This document shows positions 14,431 through 23,513 of a stretch of 25,878 nt of DNA, piece by piece; within the stretch, counting starts at the first letter, position 1; the number at the start of each line of letters is the position of its first letter. The notes under the pieces are model-generated. The model saw only the letters and a list, made by a program, of their open reading frames with translations, ran no database searches and was not told where the DNA came from. Both the position numbers and the translations under genes were made by a program. The DNA lies in assembly GCA_002403375.1 (NCBI GenBank), contig DHHQ01000003.1:84489-110366 (forward strand). Direction: 5' to 3'. Source of the stretch: Thiobacillus denitrificans (GTDB taxonomy: Bacteria; Pseudomonadota; Gammaproteobacteria; Burkholderiales; Thiobacillaceae).

Positions 14431-14458
14431 ATTAAACCGGCTGCGATGACGCTGTCAA
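14431..14458 (-). promoter_or_regulatory. Sigma70 promoter of rubrerythrin
   Basis: On the minus strand, a consensus -35 TTGACA (14453-14458), a 16-bp spacer and -10 TTTAAT (14431-14436, 5 of 6) form a strong promoter. Transcription should start near 14424. This leaves a leader of about 130 nt, which contains an AGCAG-G-CTGCT hairpin. Confidence 0.72.
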
Positions 14459-14570
14459 CCTCGCCCGTGCGCGGCGATTCCCCGGTCCTGCACAGGGGCA
14501 TTCCGGCCGCCCCGCTTGCAGCCACGCCCGGCAGCTTGCGGGTACACTGTTCCGACGACGGAGAGCTGCG

Positions 14571-14972
14571 ATGAGCACTGAAAAACCCAAAACAGACGCC
14601 GAATGGCGCGCCGAACTGAGCCCGGAGCAATACCGCATCCTGCGCGAGCAAGGCACCGAGCGGGCGTTCACCGGACAATACTGGAACCACCACGAGACCG
14701 GCGAATACCACTGCGCCGCCTGCGGGGCGCCGCTGTTTTCCTCGGCTGCCAAGTACGACTCGGGCAGCGGCTGGCCGAGCTTCTACGAACCGCTCAACGA
14801 CGATGCGGTCGCGGAACGCAGCGACAGCAGCCACGGCATGGTGCGCACCGAAGCGCTGTGCCGGCGCTGCGGCTCGCATCTGGGCCACGTCTTCCCCGAC
14901 GGCCCCGCACCGACCGGCCTGCGCTACTGCATCAACTCGGCCTCGCTGGCCTTCAAGAAGAAACAGGACTGA
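14571..14972 (+). CDS. msrB: Peptide-methionine (R)-S-oxide reductase
   Basis: MsrB (133 aa) reduces the R-epimer of methionine sulfoxide in oxidised proteins. Two zinc-binding pairs are present, Cys48/Cys51 (CAAC) and Cys97/Cys100 (CRRC). The catalytic Cys120 lies in RYCINSASL. GSGWPSFYEPL (65-75) and GSHLGHVFPDGP (101-112) form the active-site pocket. The length is that of the stand-alone cytoplasmic enzyme, not fused to MsrA. GGAGAG lies 5 nt before the ATG. The gene begins 279 bp from rubrerythrin, divergently, and 3 bp separate it from the following reductase gene. Both neighbours of this intergenic region thus deal with oxidant damage. Confidence 0.97.
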   Translation: MSTEKPKTDAEWRAELSPEQYRILREQGTERAFTGQYWNHHETGEYHCAACGAPLFSSAAKYDSGSGWPSFYEPLNDDAVAERSDSSHGMVRTEALCRRCGSHLGHVFPDGPAPTGLRYCINSASLAFKKKQD

Positions 14973-14975
14973 ACC

Positions 14976-15680
14976 TTGCACATATTCGATGCGCAGATCG
15001 CGGCGATCGTCGCCGCGACGCCCAGCATTCGCGTTGTACGCCTTGCCATTGCCGACCCCGCGTTCCGCTTCCTGCCGGGCCAGTGGGTCGACCTCGGCGT
15101 CGACATCGACGGCACGGCGCACACCGCGGGCTATTCCATCACCACCTCGCCGCTCCACCCCGGAACGATCGAACTCGCGGTCAAGGCGAGCGCGCGGCAC
15201 CCGGTCGCGCGCTGGGTGCACGAACGCGCGACGGTGGGCGACCGGGTGCGGGTGAGCCAGGGACAGGGGCCCTTCGTCTACCTGCCGGAGATGAGCGACA
15301 ACGCGGTGCTGATCGGCGGCGGCGTCGGCGTCACCCCGCTGCTGTCCATCTTCCGCCACGTGCGCGACGCCGGGCTGCCGACCGGCGTCCACCTTGTCTA
15401 CAGCGTGTCCGACAGCAGCGAGATCCTGTTCCGCGACGAACTCGAGAGCGCCGCGCGCAGCCACGACAACCTGCACGTCAGCATCACCGTCACCCAGCCC
15501 GACCCGCGCTGGCACGGCCTGACCGGCCGCATCGACCCGGTCAAGCTGCACGCGCTCGACGTTCCCGACGACACGCTGTACTACCTGTGCGGCCCCAAGG
15601 GCATGGTCGAGGACATCAGCACCCTGCTGCACGACCTCGGCGTGCCGATGAGCCGCATCATCTTCGAGAAGTGGTGGTAG
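14976..15680 (+). CDS. FNR-type FAD/NAD(P)H oxidoreductase, OXNAD1-like
   Basis: A 234-aa ferredoxin-reductase-fold flavoprotein. The FAD domain (1-105) contains FLPGQWVDLGV and GYSITTSP, the latter at the RxYS FAD-binding position but with Gly instead of Arg. The NAD(P) domain has GGGVGVTPLLSIFRHV (about 112-127), CGPKGM, and the C-terminal aromatic pair of EKWW, as in the OXNAD1 group. No Fe-S or globin domain is attached, so the electron acceptor is separate and unknown. The start is taken as TTG 14976, three bases after the msrB stop, with AGGA 7 nt upstream; no in-frame ATG exists before the FAD domain. Coupling to msrB suggests it may supply reductant, but this is untested. Confidence 0.88.
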   Translation: MHIFDAQIAAIVAATPSIRVVRLAIADPAFRFLPGQWVDLGVDIDGTAHTAGYSITTSPLHPGTIELAVKASARHPVARWVHERATVGDRVRVSQGQGPFVYLPEMSDNAVLIGGGVGVTPLLSIFRHVRDAGLPTGVHLVYSVSDSSEILFRDELESAARSHDNLHVSITVTQPDPRWHGLTGRIDPVKLHALDVPDDTLYYLCGPKGMVEDISTLLHDLGVPMSRIIFEKWW

Positions 15681-15750
15681 GCCGATTCGACCATTAAGCA
15701 AAACCGCGGGCCTGTGTATGTTTACGCCTCAACCTGAACGGAGACTCCCC

Positions 15751-16689
15751 ATGCGCCTCATCCCCCTGCTCGCCGCCCTCGCCTTTTCCGGCACCGTGCT
15801 GGCCGGCCCCGACGACGTCGTCCGCAGCTACCCTGCGCAGAAGGTCCACGACAACCTCTACGTCATCCACGGCCCGCAGGGCGTCCCCTCGGTCGAGAAC
15901 CAGAGCTTCATGAACAACCCGGCGTGGATCGTCACCGCCGACGGCGTCGTGGTGACCGATCCCGGTTCGAGCGTGCAGGCCGGCCGCATGGTGATGGCCC
16001 AGCTGAAGAAGACCACCGACAAGCCGGTCACCCACGTGTTCAACACCCACGTCCACGGCGACCACTGGCTGGGCAACCAGGCCGTGCTCGAGGTGTGGCC
16101 GAAGGCGACGATCATCGGCCACCCCGACATGATCAGGCAGGCGAAGGACGGCGCCGGCGCCTTCTGGATCAAGCTGATGTCGGACATGACGCAGGGGTTC
16201 ACCGACGGCACCCGCGCCGAGATTCCCACCGTCGAGGCGGCCGACGGCCAGGAATTCAGGATCGGCGGCAAGACCTTCCGCATCCACTCGTCGACCCACG
16301 GGCACAGCAAGACCGACCTCATGATCGAGATGGTCGAGGACCGCATCCTGTTCACCGGCGACAACGTGCTCGCCCGCCAGGTGATGAACCTCAGGGACGG
16401 CAGCTTCAAGGGCGTGATGCAGGAAACCGAACGCGCGCTCGCGCTCGACGCCAGGCTCTACATTCCCGGCCACGGCAAGAGCGGCGACCGCACGCTGGTC
16501 GAGGAGCAGAAGGCCTGGTTCGACATCCTGATGCCCGAAGTGCGCCGCATGTACGACGAGGGGATGAGCGACTACGAAATGAAGCCGGTGCTCGCCGAAA
16601 AGCTCAAGGCTTTCGAAGGCTGGGCGGAGTGGGAAACCAACCTCGGCCCGATGATCAGCCTGGCGATCCTCGAAGTCGAGCAGGAGTAA
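15751..16689 (+). CDS. Secreted metallo-beta-lactamase-fold hydrolase
   Basis: A 312-aa MBL-fold protein with a Sec signal peptide (MRLIPLLAALAFSGTVLA, cut before GPDD). It is therefore periplasmic. The zinc motif is HVHGDH (His100, His102, Asp104, His105), with the later ligands in the STHGHSKTD stretch (about 182-190), Asp204 in TGDN and His241 in PGHGK. Both zinc sites look complete. The general look resembles SoxH-like and other periplasmic MBL proteins rather than true beta-lactamases. ATG 15751 is preferred because GGAG lies 7 nt upstream and the signal peptide starts there; the reading frame is open a further 11 codons. It follows the OXNAD1-like gene by 70 bp. Substrate unknown. Confidence 0.92.
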   Translation: MRLIPLLAALAFSGTVLAGPDDVVRSYPAQKVHDNLYVIHGPQGVPSVENQSFMNNPAWIVTADGVVVTDPGSSVQAGRMVMAQLKKTTDKPVTHVFNTHVHGDHWLGNQAVLEVWPKATIIGHPDMIRQAKDGAGAFWIKLMSDMTQGFTDGTRAEIPTVEAADGQEFRIGGKTFRIHSSTHGHSKTDLMIEMVEDRILFTGDNVLARQVMNLRDGSFKGVMQETERALALDARLYIPGHGKSGDRTLVEEQKAWFDILMPEVRRMYDEGMSDYEMKPVLAEKLKAFEGWAEWETNLGPMISLAILEVEQE

Positions 16690-16696
16690 GGACTGC

Positions 16697-16722
16697 GCGG
16701 CCGCGGCCTCCGCTGCGGCCGC
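16697..16722. terminator. GC-rich hairpin between convergent genes
   Basis: Two copies of the self-complementary 8-mer GCGGCCGC (16697-16704 and 16715-16722) sit 10 nt apart between the MBL and DUF3301 stops. They could form a bidirectional transcription-ending hairpin, but there is no T-tract on either side. Confidence 0.4.
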
Positions 16723-16731
16723 AGGCTGTGA

Positions 16732-17072
16732 TCAGTCGCGCAGGCGGCTGACGCTGGCGACCTGGCCCGGCTGCCACTCGCCGTCGAGGCTGATCCATTC
16801 GACGCGCTCGCCGAGCATGCGCACGAAGCCGGGGCGGCGGTTGTCGCCGGTGTCGGAGAACTCGAAATGGTAGTCGCGCTGGAACTGCAGCTGGCCCTGG
16901 CCGTTGCGCGCCAGGCGGATCCTGCGCACGGCGACGGACTCGTCGAGAAACTGCACCCCCGCATCGCGACACGCGCGGCGGCCGACCGCCACCGCCTGCT
17001 CGCGCGCCTGCATGCCGGCGTACCAGTACCAGCCGACGGCGGCGAACACCCCCAGCAGCAGGATTTCCCAGC

Positions 17073-17076
<4 letters not shown>
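16732..17076 (-). CDS. DUF3301 family membrane-anchored protein
   Basis: A 114-aa protein with one N-terminal transmembrane helix (ILLLGVFAAVGWYWYAG, about 5-21), followed by a small soluble domain with the DUF3301 pattern: AREQAVAVGRRACRDAGVQF, then VRRIRLARNG and a YHFEFSDTGDNRRPG segment. The function of the family is unknown. The start ATG overlaps the stop of the RhlE-type helicase (ATGA), so translation is likely coupled. It converges with the secreted MBL gene with a 42-bp gap. I see no further domain, and the topology (N-in, soluble part outside) is only inferred. Confidence 0.87.
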
Positions 17077-18449
<1,373 letters not shown>

Positions 18450-18458
18450 GGTCTGTCC

Positions 18459-18474
18459 AGTTAGCTCTTTAACT
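18459..18474. promoter_or_regulatory. Inverted repeat AGTTA-N6-TAACT before rhlE
   Basis: AGTTAGCTCTTTAACT lies in the 36-bp gap ahead of rhlE. It has the same arms and spacing as the repeat in the azoR/lysR region (6889-6904). It could be a protein-binding site or a small hairpin; chance similarity is the null explanation. Confidence 0.3.
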
Positions 18475-18485
18475 CTCGGTTCGAT

Positions 18486-19262
18486 TCAATTCGCCGCCGG
18501 TCCAATCCGGATCCAGTCGAATCCTGCCGTCTGGCAGGCCACGCGCACCTCGTCGTCGGTGCAGTCCAGCGCCTGCGCCAGCGCGCGCTGCGCCAGCGCG
18601 GCCGTGTTGTTCCTCTTCGACACGTGCGCCGCGACCACGCACTGCAGCCGGTCGTGCTTCAGCCGCTCCAGCAGCGCCGCCGACTGGCCGTTCTCGAGAT
18701 GGCCGAAGCGCCCGCCGACGCGCCGCTTGAGGCTAACCGGGTACGGCCCGTTCTCCAGCATCGCCGCGTCGTGGTTGCACTCCAGCACCAGCGCGTCGAC
18801 GCCCGCCAGCATGGTCTCGATGTGCGGCGTGCCGCAGCCGGTGTCGGTCAGCACCCCGAGCCGGCGGTCGCCGTCGCCGAACACGTACTGCACCGGCTCG
18901 CGCGCGTCGTGCGGCACCGGATACGGCTGGATCTCGAGGCCGTCCAGCGCGAACGCCGCGTGGCTGTCGATCACCTGCACCGCGACGCCGCCGAGATCCT
19001 GGGCCATCGCCAGCGTCCCCGCGGTCAGCCACACCGGCAGCTTGTGCTTGCGCGCCAGCCGCCCCACCCCGCCGATATGGTCGCCGTGCTCGTGGGTGAC
19101 CACGATTCCGGCGAGGTCGCCCGGCTGCAGCCCCAGCCGCGCCAGCCTTGCGACGCTGTCGGCGAGCCCGAACCCGCAGTCCATCAGCACCCGGGTGCCG
19201 CCGGCCTCGACCACCAGGCCGTTGCCTTCGCTGCCGCTGCCCAGACACGCGAAGCGCATCAT
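18486..19262 (-). CDS. MBL-fold metallohydrolase, YycJ/WalJ-like
   Basis: A 258-aa cytoplasmic MBL-fold hydrolase related to the YycJ (WalJ) exonuclease-like group. It opens with FACLGSGSEGNGLVVEA, typical of the family, then THEHGDHIGG with ligands His57, His59, Asp61 and His62. LTDTGCG, LECNHD and AAHVSKRNN follow, providing the remaining metal ligands. The length is right for the family. No signal peptide is present. It is 13 bp downstream of bamC and upstream of rhlE; dapA-bamC-MBL is an order often seen in betaproteobacteria. A role in DNA or RNA processing is known only for relatives. Confidence 0.92.
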   Translation of the reverse strand: MMRFACLGSGSEGNGLVVEAGGTRVLMDCGFGLADSVARLARLGLQPGDLAGIVVTHEHGDHIGGVGRLARKHKLPVWLTAGTLAMAQDLGGVAVQVIDSHAAFALDGLEIQPYPVPHDAREPVQYVFGDGDRRLGVLTDTGCGTPHIETMLAGVDALVLECNHDAAMLENGPYPVSLKRRVGGRFGHLENGQSAALLERLKHDRLQCVVAAHVSKRNNTAALAQRALAQALDCTDDEVRVACQTAGFDWIRIGPAAN

Positions 19263-19275
19263 CCGCGGCTCCGCG

Positions 19276-20376
19276 TCACTTCAGTTCTTTGTGCAGCAGA
19301 TTCAGGATGCGGGTCTGCGCCTGGGGATCGGCCGGCGCACCGTCGGCACCGCTGACGGTCACGCGGCTCTTCTCGCCCGCCTCGCCGACCACGATCTGCA
19401 GTTGCGGCGACGCCTGGTCCTTCTTGCTGCGCCAGAACGCGAGGCCGGACAGGATGCCGTCGTCGCGCTTGCTGGCGTTGTCGATCTCGGGGTCGATGTA
19501 GCGCACGAAGTAGACACCCTTCGAGCGGTCACGGTCTTCCACGGCGAAGCCGATGCGGTCGAGCGCGAGGCCGACGCGGCGCCAGGCGCGGTCGAAGTTC
19601 TCGTCCATTTCCAGCGCCTGGCCATCCGCCTGCCTGACGATGCGCGCCTGCTCCGGCGTCTGCTGTTTCGCCAGCAGTGCCTCGGCGCGGCTCTCCTCGA
19701 CGCCGAAACGCAGCATCAGGCGACGCAGCATTTCGGCCTCGAGTTCGGGGTCGGCCGGGCGCGGCTGCCATACGGTCTTGTCGCGGCCCTCGGTGGTGTA
19801 GACCTCCATCATGCCGCGGTGGCTGACGTAGATCTCGGTCCCTTCCTGGCCCGCCTCGATGCGGGTGCGGAACTTGTCGCGCTCGGCGGTCGAGTAGAGG
19901 CCGTCGATCACCTTGCCCAGCGTGCGCCGGATCACGTCCTGCGGGATGTTGGCGCGGTTCTCCGCCCAGTCGGTTTCCATCACGCCGGTCTCGGGCGACT
20001 CCAGGTTGATGAGGAAGCCGGTCTCCTGCCAGAAATCCTTGATCACCGGCCACACCTGCTGCGGCGTCGCCTGCACCACCAGCCAGCGCTGGGTGCCGGC
20101 GCGCTCGATGCGGGCCTTCTCCTGCGCCGGCAGCAGCGTCTGCGGGCCGCTCGGCTCGGCGCGGCGTTCCTGCGTATAGGTCGACAGGGTCGCCGCGCCG
20201 CTCCCCCCGGTCTCGGGAATCGCGTAGCGGTCGTCGGTCGACGGCGCGACCAGGTCGGGCGGCACTTCCAGCGTCGGCAGCTTGCCGGCGGACTTGTAGT
20301 CGATCTTCTTCGTCTCGGTGATGCCGCAGCCCGACACGGCGAGGGTGAGCATGAGAAACAGGGGCAGTGAACGCAT
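19276..20376 (-). CDS. bamC: Outer membrane assembly lipoprotein BamC
   Basis: BamC (NlpB), 366 aa, is an accessory lipoprotein of the BAM complex. A lipoprotein signal ends in the lipobox LAVSGC (Cys17). An unstructured segment (about 18-90) with LEVPPDLVAP, which contacts BamD in known structures, precedes two helix-grip domains: RWLVVQATPQQVWPVIKDFW (from about 97) through RGMMEVY, and FDRAWRRVGLALDRIGFAVED (from about 265) through the end. The length is close to that of E. coli BamC (344 aa). It follows dapA by 51 bp with AGGA upstream of the ATG and precedes the MBL gene. The dapA-bamC pairing is conserved across proteobacteria. Confidence 0.95.
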   Translation of the reverse strand: MRSLPLFLMLTLAVSGCGITETKKIDYKSAGKLPTLEVPPDLVAPSTDDRYAIPETGGSGAATLSTYTQERRAEPSGPQTLLPAQEKARIERAGTQRWLVVQATPQQVWPVIKDFWQETGFLINLESPETGVMETDWAENRANIPQDVIRRTLGKVIDGLYSTAERDKFRTRIEAGQEGTEIYVSHRGMMEVYTTEGRDKTVWQPRPADPELEAEMLRRLMLRFGVEESRAEALLAKQQTPEQARIVRQADGQALEMDENFDRAWRRVGLALDRIGFAVEDRDRSKGVYFVRYIDPEIDNASKRDDGILSGLAFWRSKKDQASPQLQIVVGEAGEKSRVTVSGADGAPADPQAQTRILNLLHKELK

Positions 20377-20427
20377 CTAGGGGGTCCTGGCGAAGGCTTC
20401 TATCAAACGCGCGACGAATGCGTCACG

Positions 20428-21318
20428 CTAGATCAGGTTGGCGTGGCGCAATGCATCGCGCACGGTCTCGTGCAGCCCGGCCGACAGCGGCGTCAGCGGC
20501 AGGCGCAGGCCGGAGGGGATCAGCCCCAGCTCGGTGCACGCCCACTTCACGGGAATCGGGTTGGCTTCGACGAACAGCTTGCTGTGCAGCGGCAGCAGCA
20601 TGTTGTTGAGTTCGCGCGCGCGCGGCAGGTTCCCCTCGAACGCCGCCACGCACATCTCGTGCATCAGCTTCGGCGCCACGTTCGCGGTGACCGAAATGAC
20701 GCCATGGCCGCCGAGCAGCATGAAGGGCATCGCCGAGGCGTCGTCGCCGCTGTAGATCGCGAAGTCCTGCGGGGCGCGGCGCAGCAGGTCGCCCGCGCGC
20801 TCCATGCTGCCGGTGGCGTCCTTGATGCCGACGATGCCGGGCACTGCGGCGAGGCGCAGCGCGGTGTCGTTGGCGAGGTCGGCGACGGTGCGTCCCGGCA
20901 CGTTGTAGAGGATCAGCGGCAGATCGACCGCCTCGGCGATCGTCCGATAGTGCTGGTACAGGCCTTCCTGCGTCGGTTTGTTGTAGTACGGCACCACCGA
21001 CAGCCCGGCCTGGGCACCGGCGCGCTTCGCGCATTCGGTGAGTTCGATCGCCTCGGCGGTCGAATTGGCGCCGGTCCCGGCGATCACCGGCACGCGCCCG
21101 GCGGCCTGCTCGACCGCCACGCGGATCAGCGTGCAGTGCTCGTCGTAGCTCACGGTCGGCGACTCGCCGGTGGTGCCGACGATGACGATGCCGTCCGTCC
21201 CCTGCGCGATGTGCCAGTCGACCAGCCGGCGCAGTGCGTCGAGGTCGAGCGCGCCGTCGTCCGTCATCGGGGTGACGATCGCCACCAGACTGCCTCTGGC
21301 CGTGTTCATTTCTGCCAT
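20428..21318 (-). CDS. dapA: 4-hydroxy-tetrahydrodipicolinate synthase
   Basis: DapA (296 aa) condenses pyruvate with aspartate semialdehyde, the committed step to diaminopimelate and lysine. It is a TIM-barrel aldolase. Key residues by alignment with E. coli are Thr49/Thr50 in GTTGESPT, Tyr112 in PYYNKPTQ, Tyr138 and Arg143 in YNVPGRT, and the Schiff-base Lys166 in GIKDATG. ATG 21318 gives a normal N-terminus (MAEMNTARGSLVAIVTPM); the frame runs open 21 codons further, with no better start. A TAGAAT on the minus strand (21385-21390) could be the -10 of a promoter in the 94-bp gap after fliR. It heads dapA-bamC-MBL. Confidence 0.97.
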   Translation of the reverse strand: MAEMNTARGSLVAIVTPMTDDGALDLDALRRLVDWHIAQGTDGIVIVGTTGESPTVSYDEHCTLIRVAVEQAAGRVPVIAGTGANSTAEAIELTECAKRAGAQAGLSVVPYYNKPTQEGLYQHYRTIAEAVDLPLILYNVPGRTVADLANDTALRLAAVPGIVGIKDATGSMERAGDLLRRAPQDFAIYSGDDASAMPFMLLGGHGVISVTANVAPKLMHEMCVAAFEGNLPRARELNNMLLPLHSKLFVEANPIPVKWACTELGLIPSGLRLPLTPLSAGLHETVRDALRHANLI

Positions 21319-21412
21319 GTTGTTTCCGCCGCTGTTGTTTCGGGGCCGCGCCGTCGTGCCGGCGGGCGTACGATAAAGCAAAGCATTCTAATCCATCTGG
21401 CCATGCCTGGCT

Positions 21413-22162
21413 TTATCGCGGCGCGAGCCGCCCGAGCCAGCCGCCGAGCTGCTCGATGCCCAGCCCGAGTCCGTGGGCAACGACCGGCACCGCCCACACC
21501 CAGGCGACCATCAGTCCCAGCGCCGCGATCCCGAGTCCGGCCGAGAACATGTCGAGCCCGGGCGTGGTGCGGGCGACGATGCCGAATGCCAACTGGACCA
21601 GCAGCGCCAGCGCGAGCAGCGGCAGCGCGAGCTGCACGCCGGTCGCGAACAGCCAGCCTGCCGCCTCGGCCAGCGCGCGCAGGTCGGTGGCGGCCGGCAG
21701 CGCGGCCGCCGGCATCGCGGAAAAGCTGTCGCGCAGGGCGTCGACCACCAGCAGGTGGCCGCCCGCGCCGAGAAACGCCAGCGCCGCCACCCACCCCGCG
21801 AGCGCGCGCCACGCCGCATCGGCCGGCCCGGCCTGCTCGCCGGTCAGCGTCAGCAGGCCGCCGGTGGCGGTGTGACCGGTCCACGCCAGCGCCGCCGTCG
21901 CCGCGGCGAACACCAGCCAGACGCAGAGCGCCAGCGCAGCGCCCCACAGCGCCTCCAGGCCCAGCGCGAGCACGCCCTGAAGAGTGAAGGGAAAGATGAG
22001 CTGGCCCGCCAGCCCCGGGGCGAGCGCGGCGGCAAGGACGGCCGCCAGCCCGAGCCGCAGCAGCAGCGGCAGGCGGCCGGTCAGCGGATCGAACACGGCC
22101 CAGCCGGCGACGCGGGCGAAGGCGACGAGCCAGGCCGCCAGGCTCGCCTCGCTCAGCGGCAT
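21413..22162 (-). CDS. fliR: Flagellar biosynthesis protein FliR
   Basis: A 249-aa polytopic membrane protein, one of the FliPQR export-gate components of the flagellar type III secretion system. About six hydrophobic helices cover the protein. Conserved FliR features are FARVAGWAVFDPL near the start, the polar loop HTATGGLLTLTGEQAG, and PLLALALLVQLAFGIVARTT before the last helices. The length is near the family norm (about 260). It is the last gene of the array and starts 7 bp after fliQ. FlhB does not follow; dapA does, so flhB must be elsewhere. Confidence 0.93.
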   Translation of the reverse strand: MPLSEASLAAWLVAFARVAGWAVFDPLTGRLPLLLRLGLAAVLAAALAPGLAGQLIFPFTLQGVLALGLEALWGAALALCVWLVFAAATAALAWTGHTATGGLLTLTGEQAGPADAAWRALAGWVAALAFLGAGGHLLVVDALRDSFSAMPAAALPAATDLRALAEAAGWLFATGVQLALPLLALALLVQLAFGIVARTTPGLDMFSAGLGIAALGLMVAWVWAVPVVAHGLGLGIEQLGGWLGRLAPR

Positions 22163-22169
22163 CGCCCCC

Positions 22170-22424
22170 TCACTCGACGAGGCCCGGGAAATCGGTCAGC
22201 AGCATGCGGGTGAACTCGACCAGCTGCCCGCCCATCCAGCTTCCCAGCAGCGCCAGCACGATCGCGATCACCACGAGCTTGGGAACGAAGGACAGCGTGG
22301 GCTCGAGAATCTGCGTCGCCGCCTGGAACAGGCTGATGACGAATGCGGTCAACAGGCCCGCCAGCAGCAGCGGCGCCGCGATCAGCATCGCCAGCCAGAG
22401 CGCGTCGCGCGCAATGCCTTCCAT
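22170..22424 (-). CDS. fliQ: Flagellar biosynthesis protein FliQ
   Basis: An 84-aa membrane protein with two hydrophobic helices, forming part of the FliPQR export gate. Between the helices lies FQAATQILEPTLSFVPKL, the family's most conserved segment, in the usual place. The length is slightly under the common 89 aa. It begins 19 bp after fliP and ends 7 bp before fliR on the same strand. Small size and position together make the call secure. Confidence 0.94.
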   Translation of the reverse strand: MEGIARDALWLAMLIAAPLLLAGLLTAFVISLFQAATQILEPTLSFVPKLVVIAIVLALLGSWMGGQLVEFTRMLLTDFPGLVE

Positions 22425-22443
22425 TAAAGGACGCCGCCTCCCA

Positions 22444-23175
22444 TCAGAACGACCCGATCAGCGAGCCGACCAGCAGGTGCCAGCCGTCGACCGAGACGAA
22501 GAGGAGCAGCTTGAGCGGCAGCGACACCAGCTGCGGCGGCAGCATGATCATCCCGAGCGCCGTCAGCACCGCGGCGACCACGAGATCGATCACGAGGAAG
22601 GGCAGCACGACCATGAAGCCGATCTGGAAGGCGGTCTTCAGCTCGCTGGTGAGGAAGGCCGGCGCCAGCGCGGCGAGCGGCACGCTCTCGACGTCGCCGG
22701 GGTCGATGGTCTTGTCGTCCGCGGTGAAGAGGTCGAGGTCCTCGGCGCGGGTCTGCCGCAGCATGAAAGCCTTCAGCGGCTGCGCGGCCGCTTCCGCCGC
22801 CGCGTTGAATTCCAGCGCGCCCGCGAGATAGGGCTGGTAGGCCTCGCGGTCGATGGTCTTCAGCGCAGGCGACATCACGAAGATCGTCAGCAGCACCGCC
22901 AGCCCGGTCAGCACGAGATTGGGCGGCGTGGTGTGGCTGCCCAGCCCCTGACGCAGCAGGAACAGCACCACCGCGATGCGGGTGAACGCGGTGAACGCCA
23001 GCAGCAACGCGGGGAGAAAGGGGAACAGCAACAGCCACGGCAGGCTCGCGCCCGGCACCCCGATCACCTGCCCGCCGGCGCCGGGCGTCACGCTGAGGAG
23101 CGGCACGCTGCTGTCGGCGCCGAGTGCCGGCGCACTGGCGACCAGCGCTGCCAGCGCGAACAGCTGCCTCGTCAT
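22444..23175 (-). CDS. fliP: Flagellar biosynthesis protein FliP
   Basis: A 243-aa FliP with a cleavable signal peptide (MTRQLFALAALVASAPALGA). The membrane domain starts near 47. The two FliP signatures are clear: FTRIAVVLFLLRQGLG (64-79) followed by TPPNLVLTGLAVLLTIFVM, and FQIGFMVVLPFLVIDLVVA (183-201) with MIMLPPQLVSLPLKLLLFV. FliP pentamers with FliQ and FliR form the export channel in the inner membrane. ATG 23175 overlaps the fliO stop (ATGA), indicating coupled translation. The length is typical. Confidence 0.96.
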   Translation of the reverse strand: MTRQLFALAALVASAPALGADSSVPLLSVTPGAGGQVIGVPGASLPWLLLFPFLPALLLAFTAFTRIAVVLFLLRQGLGSHTTPPNLVLTGLAVLLTIFVMSPALKTIDREAYQPYLAGALEFNAAAEAAAQPLKAFMLRQTRAEDLDLFTADDKTIDPGDVESVPLAALAPAFLTSELKTAFQIGFMVVLPFLVIDLVVAAVLTALGMIMLPPQLVSLPLKLLLFVSVDGWHLLVGSLIGSF

Positions 23176-23513
23176 GCCTGCCCCGCCTGCGTCTCGCCCG
23201 CCGGCCTGGGCTGCGTGTGCAGCAGCCGCACGTTGCCGCCGCCGACCCCGAGCAGCAGCCTGGTCCCGTCGACCTCGACCAGCACCACGCGCTCGCGCGG
23301 GCCCACCAGCGTGGTTCCCACCACTTTCACCGCGCCCTGCGCACCCATTCCCGGCAGGAAGCGACGGGCCGCCCACGCCACCGCGACGAACCCGCCGAGG
23401 ATCAGCACCAGACTCAACAGTACGGTGAGCATGCTGCCTGCGGCGTCGGGCGCCGCGGCGTGCGCCCACGACGGAAGCAGCAGCCACGCGGCCGCAGCGA
23501 TGCGTTTAGCCAT
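23172..23513 (-). CDS. fliO: Flagellar biosynthesis protein FliO
   Basis: A 113-aa FliO, an assembly factor that helps FliP form its pentamer. It has an N-terminal signal-like segment (AAAAWLLLPSWAHA), one transmembrane helix (LLSLVLILGGFVAVAWAA), then the conserved RRFLPG turn and a small beta domain with GPRERVVLVEVDGTRLLLGV. FliO exists only in flagellar, not injectisome, systems and so identifies this array as flagellar. It overlaps the preceding 154-aa gene by 8 bp and fliP by 4 bp. Confidence 0.9.
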   Translation of the reverse strand: MAKRIAAAAWLLLPSWAHAAAPDAAGSMLTVLLSLVLILGGFVAVAWAARRFLPGMGAQGAVKVVGTTLVGPRERVVLVEVDGTRLLLGVGGGNVRLLHTQPRPAGETQAGQA

